DNA from: Terrabacter sp. Ter38
GTDB taxonomy: Bacteria > Actinomycetota > Actinomycetes > Actinomycetales > Dermatophilaceae
Assembly (NCBI RefSeq): GCF_024519435.1
Contig: NZ_JALJRZ010000007.1
Span: forward strand, 186,001 to 250,000
DNA: 64,000 nt
Direction: 5' to 3'
Positions 37,144 to 45,604 of the stretch are shown piece by piece. The notes beneath the pieces are model-generated. The model searched no databases. It was not told the origin of the DNA and saw only the letters and a list, made by a program, of their open reading frames with translations. Within the stretch, counting starts at the first letter, position 1; every line of letters starts with the position of its first letter. The position numbers and the translations under genes are program-made.

Positions 37144-37225
37144 GCGGGGCTCCTCTGAAGGGTGACGGCGGGATCTGACGTCGACCTTCTCATCCGGGAG
37201 GCTCCGCGCGGCGGAGGGCTCGTCC

Positions 37226-38026
37226 TCAGGCATCCTCCTCGTCCCAGATGCGCACCTTCTTCGGCTTGACGGGGACCGCGTCGGGTCCGGCCGTCACGGC
37301 ACGCCGGGTGGCCGCCTCCCGCCGGATGGCGAAGAAGATGAAGACGAGCCCGCCGGACATGAAGAGCCACCACTGGTAGGCATACGCCTGGTGGGGCCCC
37401 AGGTCCTCCTCGGGGCGGGGCAGCAGACGCAGCGGGTGATCGCCCGCGGCCGCGGTCGGCACCTGTGCGCCGAGGACGACGTACGCGTCCACCGGGCTCA
37501 GCGACGGCACCTGCGTCCGCGCGTCGGCGATGTTGATGCTCGCCATCTGCGGCCGAGGCAGGTCGCGGCCGAGACTCACCTCCCCGGTGCGTAGCCATCC
37601 GGTGATCTGCACCGGGCCGGATGGCGGCGGGTCGACGGGCGGGCTGGTCTCGGCGTCGTTCGCGTTGGGCACCCAGCCCCGGTCGACGAGGAGCGTCAGA
37701 TCGCCCGTCCGCATCGGCGTCAGCACCTCGAAACCCACCGTCGCGTCGAGCGTCCGGTTGCGGACGAGCAGGTCTGCGCCGGTGGCATACGTACCCGTCA
37801 GCATGACCCGGGTCCACTGCCGCTCCGCGGGGATCGGCGCCGCGACCATGGCGGGAGCGAAGGCGACCGGCGCGGCGCCGTAGTTGTGGGCGATGGCCTC
37901 GACCTTGGTCCGCTGCTCGACATGGCGGTGCCACTGCCACTGGCCGAGGTAGAAGCAGGCGACCCCGAAGAGGACCGCGGCGAGGGTCCACAGCAGCCAC
38001 CGCCGCGTCAGCCAGAGTCGAAGCAC
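37226..38026 (-). CDS. SURF1-family cytochrome oxidase assembly protein
   Basis: Membrane chaperone that helps insert haem a into cytochrome c oxidase subunit I. There are two transmembrane segments, at about residues 8-28 (WLLWTLAAVLFGVACFYLG, ending in GQWQWHRH) and 213-232 (WWLFMSGGLVFIFFAIRR). The extracytoplasmic domain has the SURF1 marks GTYATGADLLVRNR, VLTPMRTGDLTLLVDRGWVP and GPHQAYAYQWW. Length is 266 residues. The GTG at 38026 lies 6 nt behind TACCGT, so it is likely leaderless. It serves the same oxidase as ctaA and ctaB, 30 kb away in this window. Confidence 0.92.
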   Translation of the reverse strand: MLRLWLTRRWLLWTLAAVLFGVACFYLGQWQWHRHVEQRTKVEAIAHNYGAAPVAFAPAMVAAPIPAERQWTRVMLTGTYATGADLLVRNRTLDATVGFEVLTPMRTGDLTLLVDRGWVPNANDAETSPPVDPPPSGPVQITGWLRTGEVSLGRDLPRPQMASINIADARTQVPSLSPVDAYVVLGAQVPTAAAGDHPLRLLPRPEEDLGPHQAYAYQWWLFMSGGLVFIFFAIRREAATRRAVTAGPDAVPVKPKKVRIWDEEDA

Positions 38027-38032
38027 GGATCG

Positions 38033-38038
38033 ACGGTA
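38033..38038 (-). promoter_or_regulatory. -10 box of a leaderless promoter (SURF1)
   Basis: ACGGTA on the plus strand reads TACCGT on the minus strand, followed by 6 nt (CGATCC) and the GTG at 38026. Confidence 0.45.
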
Positions 38039-38292
38039 CCCGGCCTCGTGGCGGCCCCGGGTACCGGCCCGGCTCTGACCTGCGGTTACGTCACCTCGCA
38101 GCCCAGGGCTCGCGCGACCGCCTTCGAGCCCTCGCCCAGGCTGAAGTGGTCGAGGGGCGTCGGCCGTCCCCGTCCAGACGCCGGCCGTCCCCAATCCGTA
38201 GGGTAGGAGCGACCTAGCCTGCTCCCCGTGAGGGCTGCCGGCCCAGGTTCGAGGCCGGTGCGCGAGCACCGAAGTGCCCAGGGGTCAGGAGG

Positions 38293-39048
38293 TCACGACT
38301 CTTCGAGCTCAGACAGCGTGCCGGTCGCGATGACCTCTCGCGCGAGCTCGCGGAGTTTGAGGTTGCGGTTCTGTGATGCCCGGGTGAGGGCCAGGAAGGC
38401 CTGTTCGTCCGTGAGCACAAAGCGGCTCATGAGAATGCCGCACGCCTGGCCGATCCGCTGCCGGGTGACCATGGCGGCCCGGAGGTCGGCCATCTCTCGC
38501 GCGAGTTCGAGCAAGGCGGCCGCCTGCGTTGCGACGGCCTCCGCCAGCTCGAGCATCGACAGGTCGAGGTCGCCCTCACCGACCGTGTACACGCTGAGAG
38601 CCCCCACGACCCGTGTCCGGTGCCTGAGAGGCACTGCCAGTTGCAGGTCAACGCCGAGGCGACGGGACACGTGGTGGACGTTCGGGAAGCGCGTGGCGCG
38701 GTCGGCGCCGGTCACGATCACAGGGAGTCCAGTTCGAATGGCTTCCGCGATGGCGCCGTCGTTCGTCGCCAGCTGCGCCTCAGCCATCGCTCGCGCCACC
38801 GGCGTCGTGGCCACGGCCGGCGCGTCGGCCCAGGTTCGCGGATGCACGACACTGACGTGCCGGAAGCGTGGATCCGCGGCCCTCACCCCCGCCAACAACG
38901 CCTGAAGCGTCGCTGTCTGCTCCGAAGCCTCCGGTGGGACCTCAACCGGTGACCCGAAACGGGGTTCTGTCATGCCTGCGGGGGAACCCGACACCTCAAA
39001 GGTGGCCTCTGACGCACCGGTCACCGGCTTGTGGCTTGTGTCTGTCAT
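38293..39048 (-). CDS. GAF-ANTAR domain regulator
   Basis: A 251-residue sensor and RNA-binding antiterminator. A GAF domain covers about residues 35-180 (AIAEAIRTGLPVIVTGADRA, DLQLAVPLRHRTRVVGALSV). The C-terminal ANTAR three-helix bundle runs about 185-240, with the signature AMVTRQRIGQACGILMSRF, then EQAFLALTRASQNRNLKLRE. ANTAR binds paired hexaloops in target leader RNAs; the GAF part would gate this. The start is ATG 39048 behind GGGAGG. The minus-strand word TGTAAACT (39139-39146) could be its -10. A related but broken ANTAR gene lies at 43413. Confidence 0.88.
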   Translation of the reverse strand: MTDTSHKPVTGASEATFEVSGSPAGMTEPRFGSPVEVPPEASEQTATLQALLAGVRAADPRFRHVSVVHPRTWADAPAVATTPVARAMAEAQLATNDGAIAEAIRTGLPVIVTGADRATRFPNVHHVSRRLGVDLQLAVPLRHRTRVVGALSVYTVGEGDLDLSMLELAEAVATQAAALLELAREMADLRAAMVTRQRIGQACGILMSRFVLTDEQAFLALTRASQNRNLKLRELAREVIATGTLSELEES

Positions 39049-39501
39049 GTGGCCTCCCAGTCGCGGCCGGCCTCTCACCCATGGTCGCGAAGCCCTTACG
39101 CGAGCCCTGCTCGCTCCGTGCCGGTCACGCCCGAGAAGAGTTTACAGCGGCGTCGCTCAAGCGTGTGGTGTGGTGATCCACGACGTTGGTGGCAGTGCTC
39201 TGGCCGAACGCGATCTCTGACGCCCGGCCAGTGGAGGCCGTACGGACCAACTGGCACGCCGCCTTGCCCACTGCCGCGGATCGCGCCCGGGATCGCCCGG
39301 TCACCCGAGTTCCACGTGACCGTGTGTTGAGGGCCTGACTGGCTGGCCTTCGACTTCCACGGTCTGCCCAACCTGCAAACGAGCACATCCGGAGAACTGT
39401 CACGCCCCGCCACACCATTCGCCTCGCTTGGGCAGGGAACACCGGGTCCGCGGCATGTGTGGATGTTCGCCCGAGGCCCTGCCGTTCTGGCCTCGCTAGC
39501 G
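39049..39501. other. Non-coding stretch
   Basis: No convincing gene in either strand; the short open frames lack protein-like composition or start sites. It holds the likely ANTAR promoter on the minus strand (TGTAAACT at 39139-39146) and otherwise nothing I recognise. Confidence 0.6.
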
Positions 39502-40305
39502 TCAGCCGCTCACGTGGGCAGTGTTGTCGAGCCAGTGCTGTGCGAGGCCGGTGTCACCCGCAACTCTCACGTGAGCCGCGCGGTCCACGAGGGACAGTCG
39601 TCGGGTCAGGACCAGGAGCAGCGAACGTGCCGTGCCACTCACTGTGACATCGGCCCTCTCGGTTCTCAGCTGCCACTTGGCCCCGTCCGGCCGCCGTTCG
39701 ATGAACCACGCGCCGGCGTCGTCATCGATGTCGGTGGCCACCCACTGCAAGGTCTGCCCGGTGCCACGGATGGCGTGAGCGGACTCCGGTCGCTGCCGCT
39801 CCCACGTAGGGGAGGTGAGCATCGCGAAGTGGTTGCTGATGAGCACGCTCGCGATGTCGGCCTCGATGTCGATGGGTCGTCCCGCCGTCGTGGCCGCGTC
39901 AACGCCGTGAACCACCGCCTCGTTCAGGACGCTGACCAGCCAGAACCGGGCCCCGGACCGTTCGTCACCTGCGGGGTTGAACACCGGCGCGTCCAGCGCG
40001 TCCTCAGAGCACGCGCTCGCGACGCGCCGCGCGGACGCCGACAGCCACGCCTGCCATTGCTCGGAGTCCGTGGGCACCTCGGCGAATTCCGTTGGCAACT
40101 GCGTCGGGTCCGTGATGCGCCGCTCGATGATCTCCGCGACCCAGTGCTGGGTCTGGCCCACGTGCGCGACCAGGTCGGTGGTTGTCCACCCCTGGGCGGT
40201 GGGCACCCCCGCGGCGGGTCCGGACGCAACGGCCGACTCCGCCAGACGCTGGGTGTGTTCAAGGATGGCTTGCCGTTCGCGTGCCGCGGTCAACTCCACC
40301 ATCAT
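39502..40305 (-). CDS. Maleylpyruvate isomerase-type mycothiol-dependent protein
   Basis: A 267-residue protein of the MDMPI group, common in actinobacteria. The N-terminal DinB-like four-helix domain shows GWTTTDLVAHVGQTQHWVAE (first metal His) and WLVSVLNEAVVHGVDAATTA with H-x3-D for the metal site. The C-terminal domain (about 170-265) has SGTARSLLLVLTRRL. These proteins use mycothiol as cofactor or simply bind metal; the substrate here is unknown. The start is ATG 40305 with GGGAGCAG upstream. Confidence 0.85.
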   Translation of the reverse strand: MMVELTAARERQAILEHTQRLAESAVASGPAAGVPTAQGWTTTDLVAHVGQTQHWVAEIIERRITDPTQLPTEFAEVPTDSEQWQAWLSASARRVASACSEDALDAPVFNPAGDERSGARFWLVSVLNEAVVHGVDAATTAGRPIDIEADIASVLISNHFAMLTSPTWERQRPESAHAIRGTGQTLQWVATDIDDDAGAWFIERRPDGAKWQLRTERADVTVSGTARSLLLVLTRRLSLVDRAAHVRVAGDTGLAQHWLDNTAHVSG

Positions 40306-40727
40306 GACTCTGCTCCCTCAGGCCGCTGTCGTTGTTGGGTGAGGGTAGTCGTCCTCAACGCGGATGTGCAGCAAGAGGCTCACGCGGATGGTCGGCTGTT
40401 CGGGGCCCGTCTGCCGTCGGTGTTCGCCGCAGCGCATCCGGAGAGGGAGTGTCGTCGCGCGCACAGACACCGGGCCGTGTCACGGCCATCGTTGAGGGAA
40501 CAGCCGACGCCGCAGAGACATTGAAGGAGGCCACCATGAACACCTCCACCGACTACACCGGTCGCAGGGCCCGCGCGAAGCAGGTTCGGTCCGGGCGAGA
40601 CGTCGCGTCCGGCGTCTGCCCCGAGGTGAGCGGTTCAGCGCTGCCCGGCGCGTTTGCCAGGCGAGCCGGTGGTGTTCCGGCAGGCATGGAACGGACGCTG
40701 CTCGAAAGAGGAAGAGCCATCCGCGCG
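40306..40727. other. Intergenic stretch with an isolated strong ribosome binding site
   Basis: GAAGGAGG followed by CCACC and an ATG at 40536 is a near-ideal start. It is in frame with the hydrolase gene and would add 64 residues in front of that protein's signal peptide. The first ~20 codons (beginning MNTSTDYTGRRARAKQ) look genuine and the rest less so, so this may be the remnant of a separate small gene. Confidence 0.4.
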
Positions 40728-41621
40728 ATGCGGTGGTCCCGTCCTCGAGCCGTCGCGGCGGCGGCGCTGAGCATGCTGGTCGTGTTGCTCGGGTGCACGA
40801 CAACGGACCCGGCGTCCTCGCCCGGGGCACCGGCCACGCCGGCACTCCACTCGAGCCCGGCGACGCTGGAGGCCGAGCAGGACCTCGTCGTCGACGGTCG
40901 CCACTTCAAGGCGCAATGCACCGGGCGAGGACGATCAGTGCTGCTCGTCAACGGTTACGACGCCACAATGGACGAGTGGGCGGACGTGCCCACCCGTCTC
41001 GGCGCCACCGCCCGCACCTGCATGTACGACCGCCTCGGGACCGGGCGCAGCGACGCACCGCCTCCGAGCCAGACGTTCGAAGACCTCGCGGACGATCTCG
41101 ACGGGGTCATCTCGGCCCTTCGGCTACCCCGTCCGGTCGTGGTCGTCGCGTCGGACCTCGGCGGCCCGATCGCTGTCACCTGGGCCGCGCACCACCAGCG
41201 CGACGCGCGGGCCCTGGTGATGCTCGACACCATCCCGCCCGGCTGGCAGGCGGTCCTGCCCTCCCTGTTGCCGCCGCCGGACCCGGGGGACCCCGAGCTG
41301 ACCGGGCTCCTCCGGGCTGTGCGCCGCTTCGACGTCCCCCTGACCAACCGCGAGAGCCTCGACCCGACATCGTGGGCCGCCTACGACCGCATCAGCAGCC
41401 TCGACGCGCCGCTCTGGGTTCTCGTCGCCGACGTGCCCCCACGGCTGCCCTGGGCCGTTGACGCCGTCAAGTTCACCGCGGCGTGGCAGGCTGGGCAGAG
41501 CCGGCTGGCCGGTCTGTCCTTCGACCGCCACCTCGTCACCGCGGCCGGCGCCGACACCATCATCTGGTTGGGACGCCTCGACCTGGTGCTGTCAACGGTG
41601 GCCGCCGCGCTGAACACCTGA
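40728..41621 (+). CDS. Lipoprotein of the alpha/beta-hydrolase fold, altered active site
   Basis: A 297-residue protein from ATG 40728 that begins with a lipoprotein signal (RPRAVAAAALSMLVVLLGC, lipid-modified Cys at about 23). The hydrolase fold is clear: VLLVNGYDATMDEWADVPTR, CMYDRLGTGRSD, then VVVVASDLGGPIAVTWAAHH. Relatives read VVVGHSLGG there; here the nucleophile position is Asp (A-S-D-L-G-G). At the C-terminus the usual His (as in GADH) is Thr (GADTIIWLGRLD). It may be a haloalkane-dehalogenase-like Asp enzyme without its His, or a pseudoenzyme. A strong upstream start at 40536 would give 361 residues. Confidence 0.75.
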   Translation: MRWSRPRAVAAAALSMLVVLLGCTTTDPASSPGAPATPALHSSPATLEAEQDLVVDGRHFKAQCTGRGRSVLLVNGYDATMDEWADVPTRLGATARTCMYDRLGTGRSDAPPPSQTFEDLADDLDGVISALRLPRPVVVVASDLGGPIAVTWAAHHQRDARALVMLDTIPPGWQAVLPSLLPPPDPGDPELTGLLRAVRRFDVPLTNRESLDPTSWAAYDRISSLDAPLWVLVADVPPRLPWAVDAVKFTAAWQAGQSRLAGLSFDRHLVTAAGADTIIWLGRLDLVLSTVAAALNT

Positions 41622-41642
41622 AGGGGCCAGCCGACCGGACGT

Positions 41643-41666
41643 GCCGTGCTCAGCGCGGCATGAGCG
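41643..41666. repeat. Dispersed 24-base repeat, copy 1
   Basis: Copy 2 is at 62993-63016; 22 of 24 bases agree around the common core CTCAGCGCGGCATG. TGCCG (41642-41646) can pair with CGGCA (41656-41660). Both copies lie downstream of genes, so a terminator role is possible. Confidence 0.4.
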
Positions 41667-41740
41667 AGCGATACCCCACCCCGGCTGGCTCCCTCACTCT
41701 GCTCGAGTCGAACGGCATCGTCACGGCCCACAAAAGGCGG

Positions 41741-41989
41741 CTAGTCGTCGGCTTCGCCCTGCTGGGTGGCCTTTCTCCGCTCGAACAGCCAGTGGACCTC
41801 GTGGGTGTCCGGGTGCCTCCACTCGCGGAGCCGGTACTCGAACCCCGGCAGCAGCACGAGCGGGATCGGATCCGGCGACGCCGGTGCGACCGCCCCGACG
41901 ACGATCTTCGAATCAGCAGGGATGAACGGGGACTGCGCAGGGATGGGTGCAGTCACGATCTCTACCGGGTCTCCATACGGGCGCGCCAT
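41741..41989 (-). CDS. Hypothetical protein
   Basis: An 82-residue reading frame from ATG 41989 with a protein-like composition: a hydrophobic, Pro-rich first half (VEIVTAPIPAQSPFIPADSK, VGAVAPASPDPIPLVLLPG) and a charged second half (EYRLREWRHPDTHEVHWLFE). No family is recognised and the ribosome binding site is weak. It is convergent with the hydrolase gene. I accept it with limited confidence because the alternative frames over this stretch are much less protein-like. Confidence 0.5.
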   Translation of the reverse strand: MARPYGDPVEIVTAPIPAQSPFIPADSKIVVGAVAPASPDPIPLVLLPGFEYRLREWRHPDTHEVHWLFERRKATQQGEADD

Positions 41990-42260
41990 CCAACGGACGC
42001 TAGCACAAGCGCCAGAGCGAATCCCCAAAGCAGGCAGTTAGAGGACACATACAACCCTGATAGGATTCCGCCAGCACCAACGGTGAAAGGCCATCGTTCG
42101 TGGCCACCACCGACAGGACCAACCAGATGAACCGCAGCACGCCGGCCGCCCCCCATGTCCCGCCGACCGCCCGGTTCACCGTGGTGAGCGAACGCCGAGG
42201 CTCCAAAGAAGCGTCGACCGCGCCGCACCTGGCAGGTGCGACAGGGGCGGTGGACACGCC

Positions 42261-43187
42261 ATGAACCGGCTCCACGCGGGCTTTGTCCTGGGCGGCAGGT
42301 ACGCCCTCACCGGTCACCTGGCCTCCGGGGGGATGGCGGATGTCTGGGCTGGACACGACCAGGTGCTCCATCGTGACGTCGCGGTCAAGGTGATGCGCCC
42401 CGACAGCGACCACGAGAAACAGTTCGCCCTGCGGTTCCAGGACGAAGCCGTGCACTCCGCCCGGCTGATGCACACCAACATCGCGGCCCTCTTCGACTAC
42501 GGCGAGGACGACGGACTGGCCTACCTGGTGATGGAGCTGGTCGACGGGCAGCCACTGTCCGCGATCCTGCGCGAACGAGGCCAATTGCCCCATGAAGAAG
42601 TCCGCTCCATCATGGGTCAGGCAGCCCTCGCGCTGGCTGTCGCCCACCAGGCCCGCGTGGTCCACCGCGACGTCAAGCCCGCCAACATCATGGTGCGCGA
42701 GGACGGCCTCGTGAAGCTGACCGACTTCGGCATCGCACGGGCCCTCGACGCGTCGGGCCACACACGGCACGGCGAGCTGCTCGGCACGCCCAACTACATG
42801 AGCCCCGAGCAAGCACTCGGACACGCCGCGACAGGAGTCAGTGACCTCTACGCCCTCGGCGTCGTCGCCCACGAGATGCTCTCGGGCAAACGCCCCTTCG
42901 ACCGGGGCACGCCCATCGCCACCGCGCTCAGCCACGTCCAGGAGCCCCCGCCGCCACTGCCCGCGGACGTGCCTGAGGACCTCGCCCACGTGATCGAAGA
43001 CTGCCTCATCAAGGACCCACTACACCGGCCGCCCCATGCCACCGCGGTCGCCCTGCGGCTCGGACTCGGCGACAACGAGAGCCTGGGCCTCGGCTTGGGA
43101 CTTGACTGGTCCCAAGACAACACAGCCGCCCAGAGAGCCGACGCGGAAGGCCCCACGCCGGACACGCTCGCGACCGAACGGACCTGA
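42261..43187 (+). CDS. Serine/threonine protein kinase
   Basis: Hanks-type kinase of 308 residues. All catalytic marks are present: a Gly-rich loop variant LASGGMADVW (20-29), Lys43 in VAVKVM, Glu62, HRDVKPANIM (136-145, catalytic Asp137), DFGIA (155-159), GTPNYMSPEQA and SDLYALGVVAHEMLSGKRPF. The sequence stops shortly after the kinase domain with no transmembrane segment or PASTA repeats, so it is a soluble kinase unlike PknB. Substrates are unknown. The start is ATG 42261. Confidence 0.9.
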   Translation: MNRLHAGFVLGGRYALTGHLASGGMADVWAGHDQVLHRDVAVKVMRPDSDHEKQFALRFQDEAVHSARLMHTNIAALFDYGEDDGLAYLVMELVDGQPLSAILRERGQLPHEEVRSIMGQAALALAVAHQARVVHRDVKPANIMVREDGLVKLTDFGIARALDASGHTRHGELLGTPNYMSPEQALGHAATGVSDLYALGVVAHEMLSGKRPFDRGTPIATALSHVQEPPPPLPADVPEDLAHVIEDCLIKDPLHRPPHATAVALRLGLGDNESLGLGLGLDWSQDNTAAQRADAEGPTPDTLATERT

Positions 43188-43412
43188 ATGGCCGCTCGAG
43201 AGGCTCACCCGGCACGGGTGATCTCGACAGCGGCTCGGACCGAACGTCCGACGCACACGCACCTGCACGCTCTGCGGCGAGACCGACATCATCGAACGCG
43301 ACATGCCCGGCCCTCCGCCGGGAACGACGCCGGGGCGGCTGGGGCATACGACTGGACCCGTGCGGGGGTTCGTCGGGAGGACTCGGAGCCGGGCATCGCA
43401 CCCTCATGCCGG

Positions 43413-43822
43413 CTAGCGCACGGGCAGCTCCCCGGTAGCGACGACGTCGCAGGCGACCGCATGTAGTTTGCGGTTCTGGTGAGAACTGACGAGGCGGAGC
43501 ATCTCGAACGCGGTCTCGCGCGTCACTTTGTCATGGCCATGACAATCCCGATGGCGACCCCGATGTCGCGACAGGTTTCCAGCGCACGAGCGAGGGTCGT
43601 GGCTTCCATGCCGACCCGTGCCAGCTCGTCCTCCAGCCGCCATGCGGCACCTTCCGCGGAGCCCCGAGGACCGGACTGGTCACCGCGAGGCGCCACCTCG
43701 CGTTCTTCGCCGGATTCGAGACCGCGGCGCTGCGGAGGAGTCTGACCTCGGGCTCGTGCAGTCGCCGCTGTGTCCCTCGTCGTCTGCCCAAGGGCGCTGC
43801 CGATGCTGGGGGTGGCGTTCAT
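43413..43822 (-). pseudogene. Frameshifted ANTAR-domain regulator
   Basis: Two overlapping minus-strand frames together make one ANTAR protein. Frame one (43822 to 43523) ends LARALETCRDIGVAIGIVMA then MTK and a stop. Frame two carries on with VTRETAFEMLRLVSSHQNRK and LHAVACDVVATGELP down to 43413. The break is at ACAAAGTGACG (minus strand): one extra G after AAAG would restore AMTK-VTRE. Either a base was lost (mutation or assembly error), or ribosomes slip -1 at A-AAG. It starts 13 bases after pyrE on the same strand. Confidence 0.75.
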
Positions 43823-43835
43823 CCGGCTGTGCTGC

Positions 43836-44378
43836 TCAGCGCTGGACTTCGTCCAGATCCGCCTTGGTCATGACCGACACGGTTCCCAGGCCCAGCTCGT
43901 GCAACGTGTTGGCGCCCGGCTCGGACCGGTCGATGGCGCACACCACGCTATGCACGGTCGCGCCCAGCTCGCGGAGCGCTACCGCTGCGTTCCGCGCGGC
44001 ACCGCCCGTGGTGATGATGTCCTCAACGAGCGTGACCGTACGGTCGGCGAAATCGCCGCCCTCGGCCAGTCGGCAGGTGCCGTACGTCTTGGCCTCCTTA
44101 CGCACGAAGATGGCGGGCAGCCCAGTTAGGGCGCTGACCATTGTTGCGATCGGGACACCTCCGAGCTCGAGCCCTCCTAACACCTGCGTATCCGACGGCA
44201 ACAGGGGCACCATGTGCTCGGCCACCCGCCGCAGCAGGCGAGGGTCTCCCTCGAAACGGTACTTGTCGAAATACTCGTTCGTGATGCGTCCACTGCGAAG
44301 CGTGAACTCCCCTCGGATACGACACGTCGAGTCGATGAGGACAGTGAGTTCACGAATGTCGGTGGGCACGAGCCACAT
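43836..44378 (-). CDS. pyrE: Orotate phosphoribosyltransferase
   Basis: Transfers phosphoribosyl from PRPP to orotate to make OMP in pyrimidine synthesis. The 180-residue protein has the PRPP loop TVTLVEDIITTGGAA (114-128), the mobile catalytic loop FVRKEAKTYGTCRLAEGG (91-108) and LGGLELGGVPIATMVS (67-82). It stands away from other pyr genes in a gene-poor, partly decayed area, so it may be a second copy or an orotate-like PRTase with another base specificity. It may be co-transcribed with the broken ANTAR gene. Confidence 0.87.
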   Translation of the reverse strand: MWLVPTDIRELTVLIDSTCRIRGEFTLRSGRITNEYFDKYRFEGDPRLLRRVAEHMVPLLPSDTQVLGGLELGGVPIATMVSALTGLPAIFVRKEAKTYGTCRLAEGGDFADRTVTLVEDIITTGGAARNAAVALRELGATVHSVVCAIDRSEPGANTLHELGLGTVSVMTKADLDEVQR

Positions 44379-44568
44379 CGTGCCACTGGACCAGAAGAAG
44401 CAACGCCTTCAACGAACGCACACGGAGCGGCACTTGCGGACGTTGGAGTCCATTGTGAAATCAGGCAGGGAGGGCTGTCGACGTCATGGCCACAACGAGT
44501 GCTCACAAGCCGACGGTCGCGCCGAAGAGAACCACCGCGGCTGTGAGCCTGACGAACAGGTCGACTTG

Positions 44569-44901
44569 ATGAACGCCGTCCACGGCGCCCTCGTCGCGGC
44601 GTTCAAGATCCCCGAGGAGGACCGCTTCATCCGGCTGACCGAGTTCGAGCCGCATGCCATGGTCAATGGGCTCCACGACGGCGTAGCCAACACGTACGTG
44701 CGCGTCACGGTCGATTGCTTCTCCGGCCGTTCGATCTCGGCCAAGCGCGAGCTCTACCGACAAATCGTGGACCGACTCGCCGAGCACGACATCCCTCGAG
44801 AACACGTGTCGATCCTCCTGCGTGAGAGCGCGCCCGAGAACTGGGGGTCGGGCGGCATCGCGGCGAGTGACCACGACCTCGGCTTCAAGATCAACGTCTG
44901 A
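44569..44901 (+). CDS. Tautomerase-family protein lacking the N-terminal proline
   Basis: A 110-residue tautomerase-superfamily chain: NAVHGALVAAFKIPEEDRFI, YVRVTVDCFSGRSISAKREL and HVSILLRESAPENWGSGGIA are the expected helix, second strand and C-terminal blocks of the two-unit group. What is missing is the first beta-strand with the catalytic Pro1 (relatives begin MPL-type). ATG 44569 is the only ATG in frame for over 100 bases, and it begins already at the first helix. It is therefore either a truncated remnant or a gene whose 5' end was replaced. Non-homologous DNA appears to start upstream of about 44560. Confidence 0.65.
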   Translation: MNAVHGALVAAFKIPEEDRFIRLTEFEPHAMVNGLHDGVANTYVRVTVDCFSGRSISAKRELYRQIVDRLAEHDIPREHVSILLRESAPENWGSGGIAASDHDLGFKINV

Positions 44902-45438
44902 TGCGCAGGGCGCGGCGTGCCCCGACGAAGGTCCGACGAGCGGCAGATCCGGACGTCTCGGGAGGCTGCGCCCGACCGGGGTCTTGGCTAGGTTTCGTCC
45001 GGGAGACCTACGAGGCCGGGGATGGCACGTTGACGCGCCGAGGCGTGGCCGAGTTCGCTCCTCTGTACACGTCGTCGACGAATCGCCTCGCGGCAGTTGC
45101 GGCCGTTTCTCGCCGGGCGATCTGCGGGCCGCGAGATTAGGGGTGGGGGGTCACATGAAGTGGGACCGTCGCGGCGCGATCGGGCCAAGGACGGCAGCGA
45201 ATCGTGCAGGCCGGCCACCTGTTGGCCCACCAAGGCGTCGTCGCCGCCAGCACGAAGTCAGTTCGTTTCCGAGGTTAGCTCTTGGCAACGAAGCGACAGG
45301 CCGGTCGGAGCTTTCAGGCATTTGACCACTTCCGTCGCGCGAGGCTCCAGGGCTTCGTAGCTTGCGCCCGTCGGGCGTGCGGCGCGGAGTCGTCCTCCGC
45401 GCGTTCGTCACCGTGCTCCGCGAACTGAGAGACACGCC
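44902..45438. other. Gene-poor stretch
   Basis: No supported gene. The open frames of 75-95 codons on either strand have compositions typical of shadow frames in GC-rich DNA. Lies between the truncated tautomerase and the DUF6325 pair. Confidence 0.55.
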
Positions 45439-45603
45439 CTAGATGCGTCGCCGGCGTCGGCCAGGGGTGACGGCAGCCGCGACCACTGCGGTCTTGGCTA
45501 CCGGCGACGGGCCTGGTGAGACTGCCTTGGCGACGACAGCGGTCTTGGCCACGGGGTGGCCGATGACGCCGGCCCGTCCTATCCGAGCTGCTCGTAGGGG
45601 CAT
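45439..45603 (-). CDS. 54-residue repeat-containing micro-protein downstream of DUF6325
   Basis: A short frame beginning ATG 45603, one base after the DUF6325 stop, and ending TAG at 45439-45441. It opens MPLRAARIGRAGVIGHP and then contains the unit VAKTAVVAKAVSPG followed after three residues by VAKTAVVAAAVTPG, then a basic end GRRRRI. The two units are 12 of 14 identical but differ at several silent third bases, so selection acts at the protein level. The tight coupling argues that it is translated. The hydrophobic/basic make-up suggests membrane or partner binding. Function unknown. Confidence 0.65.
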   Translation of the reverse strand: MPLRAARIGRAGVIGHPVAKTAVVAKAVSPGPSPVAKTAVVAAAVTPGRRRRRI

Positions 45604-45604
45604 G

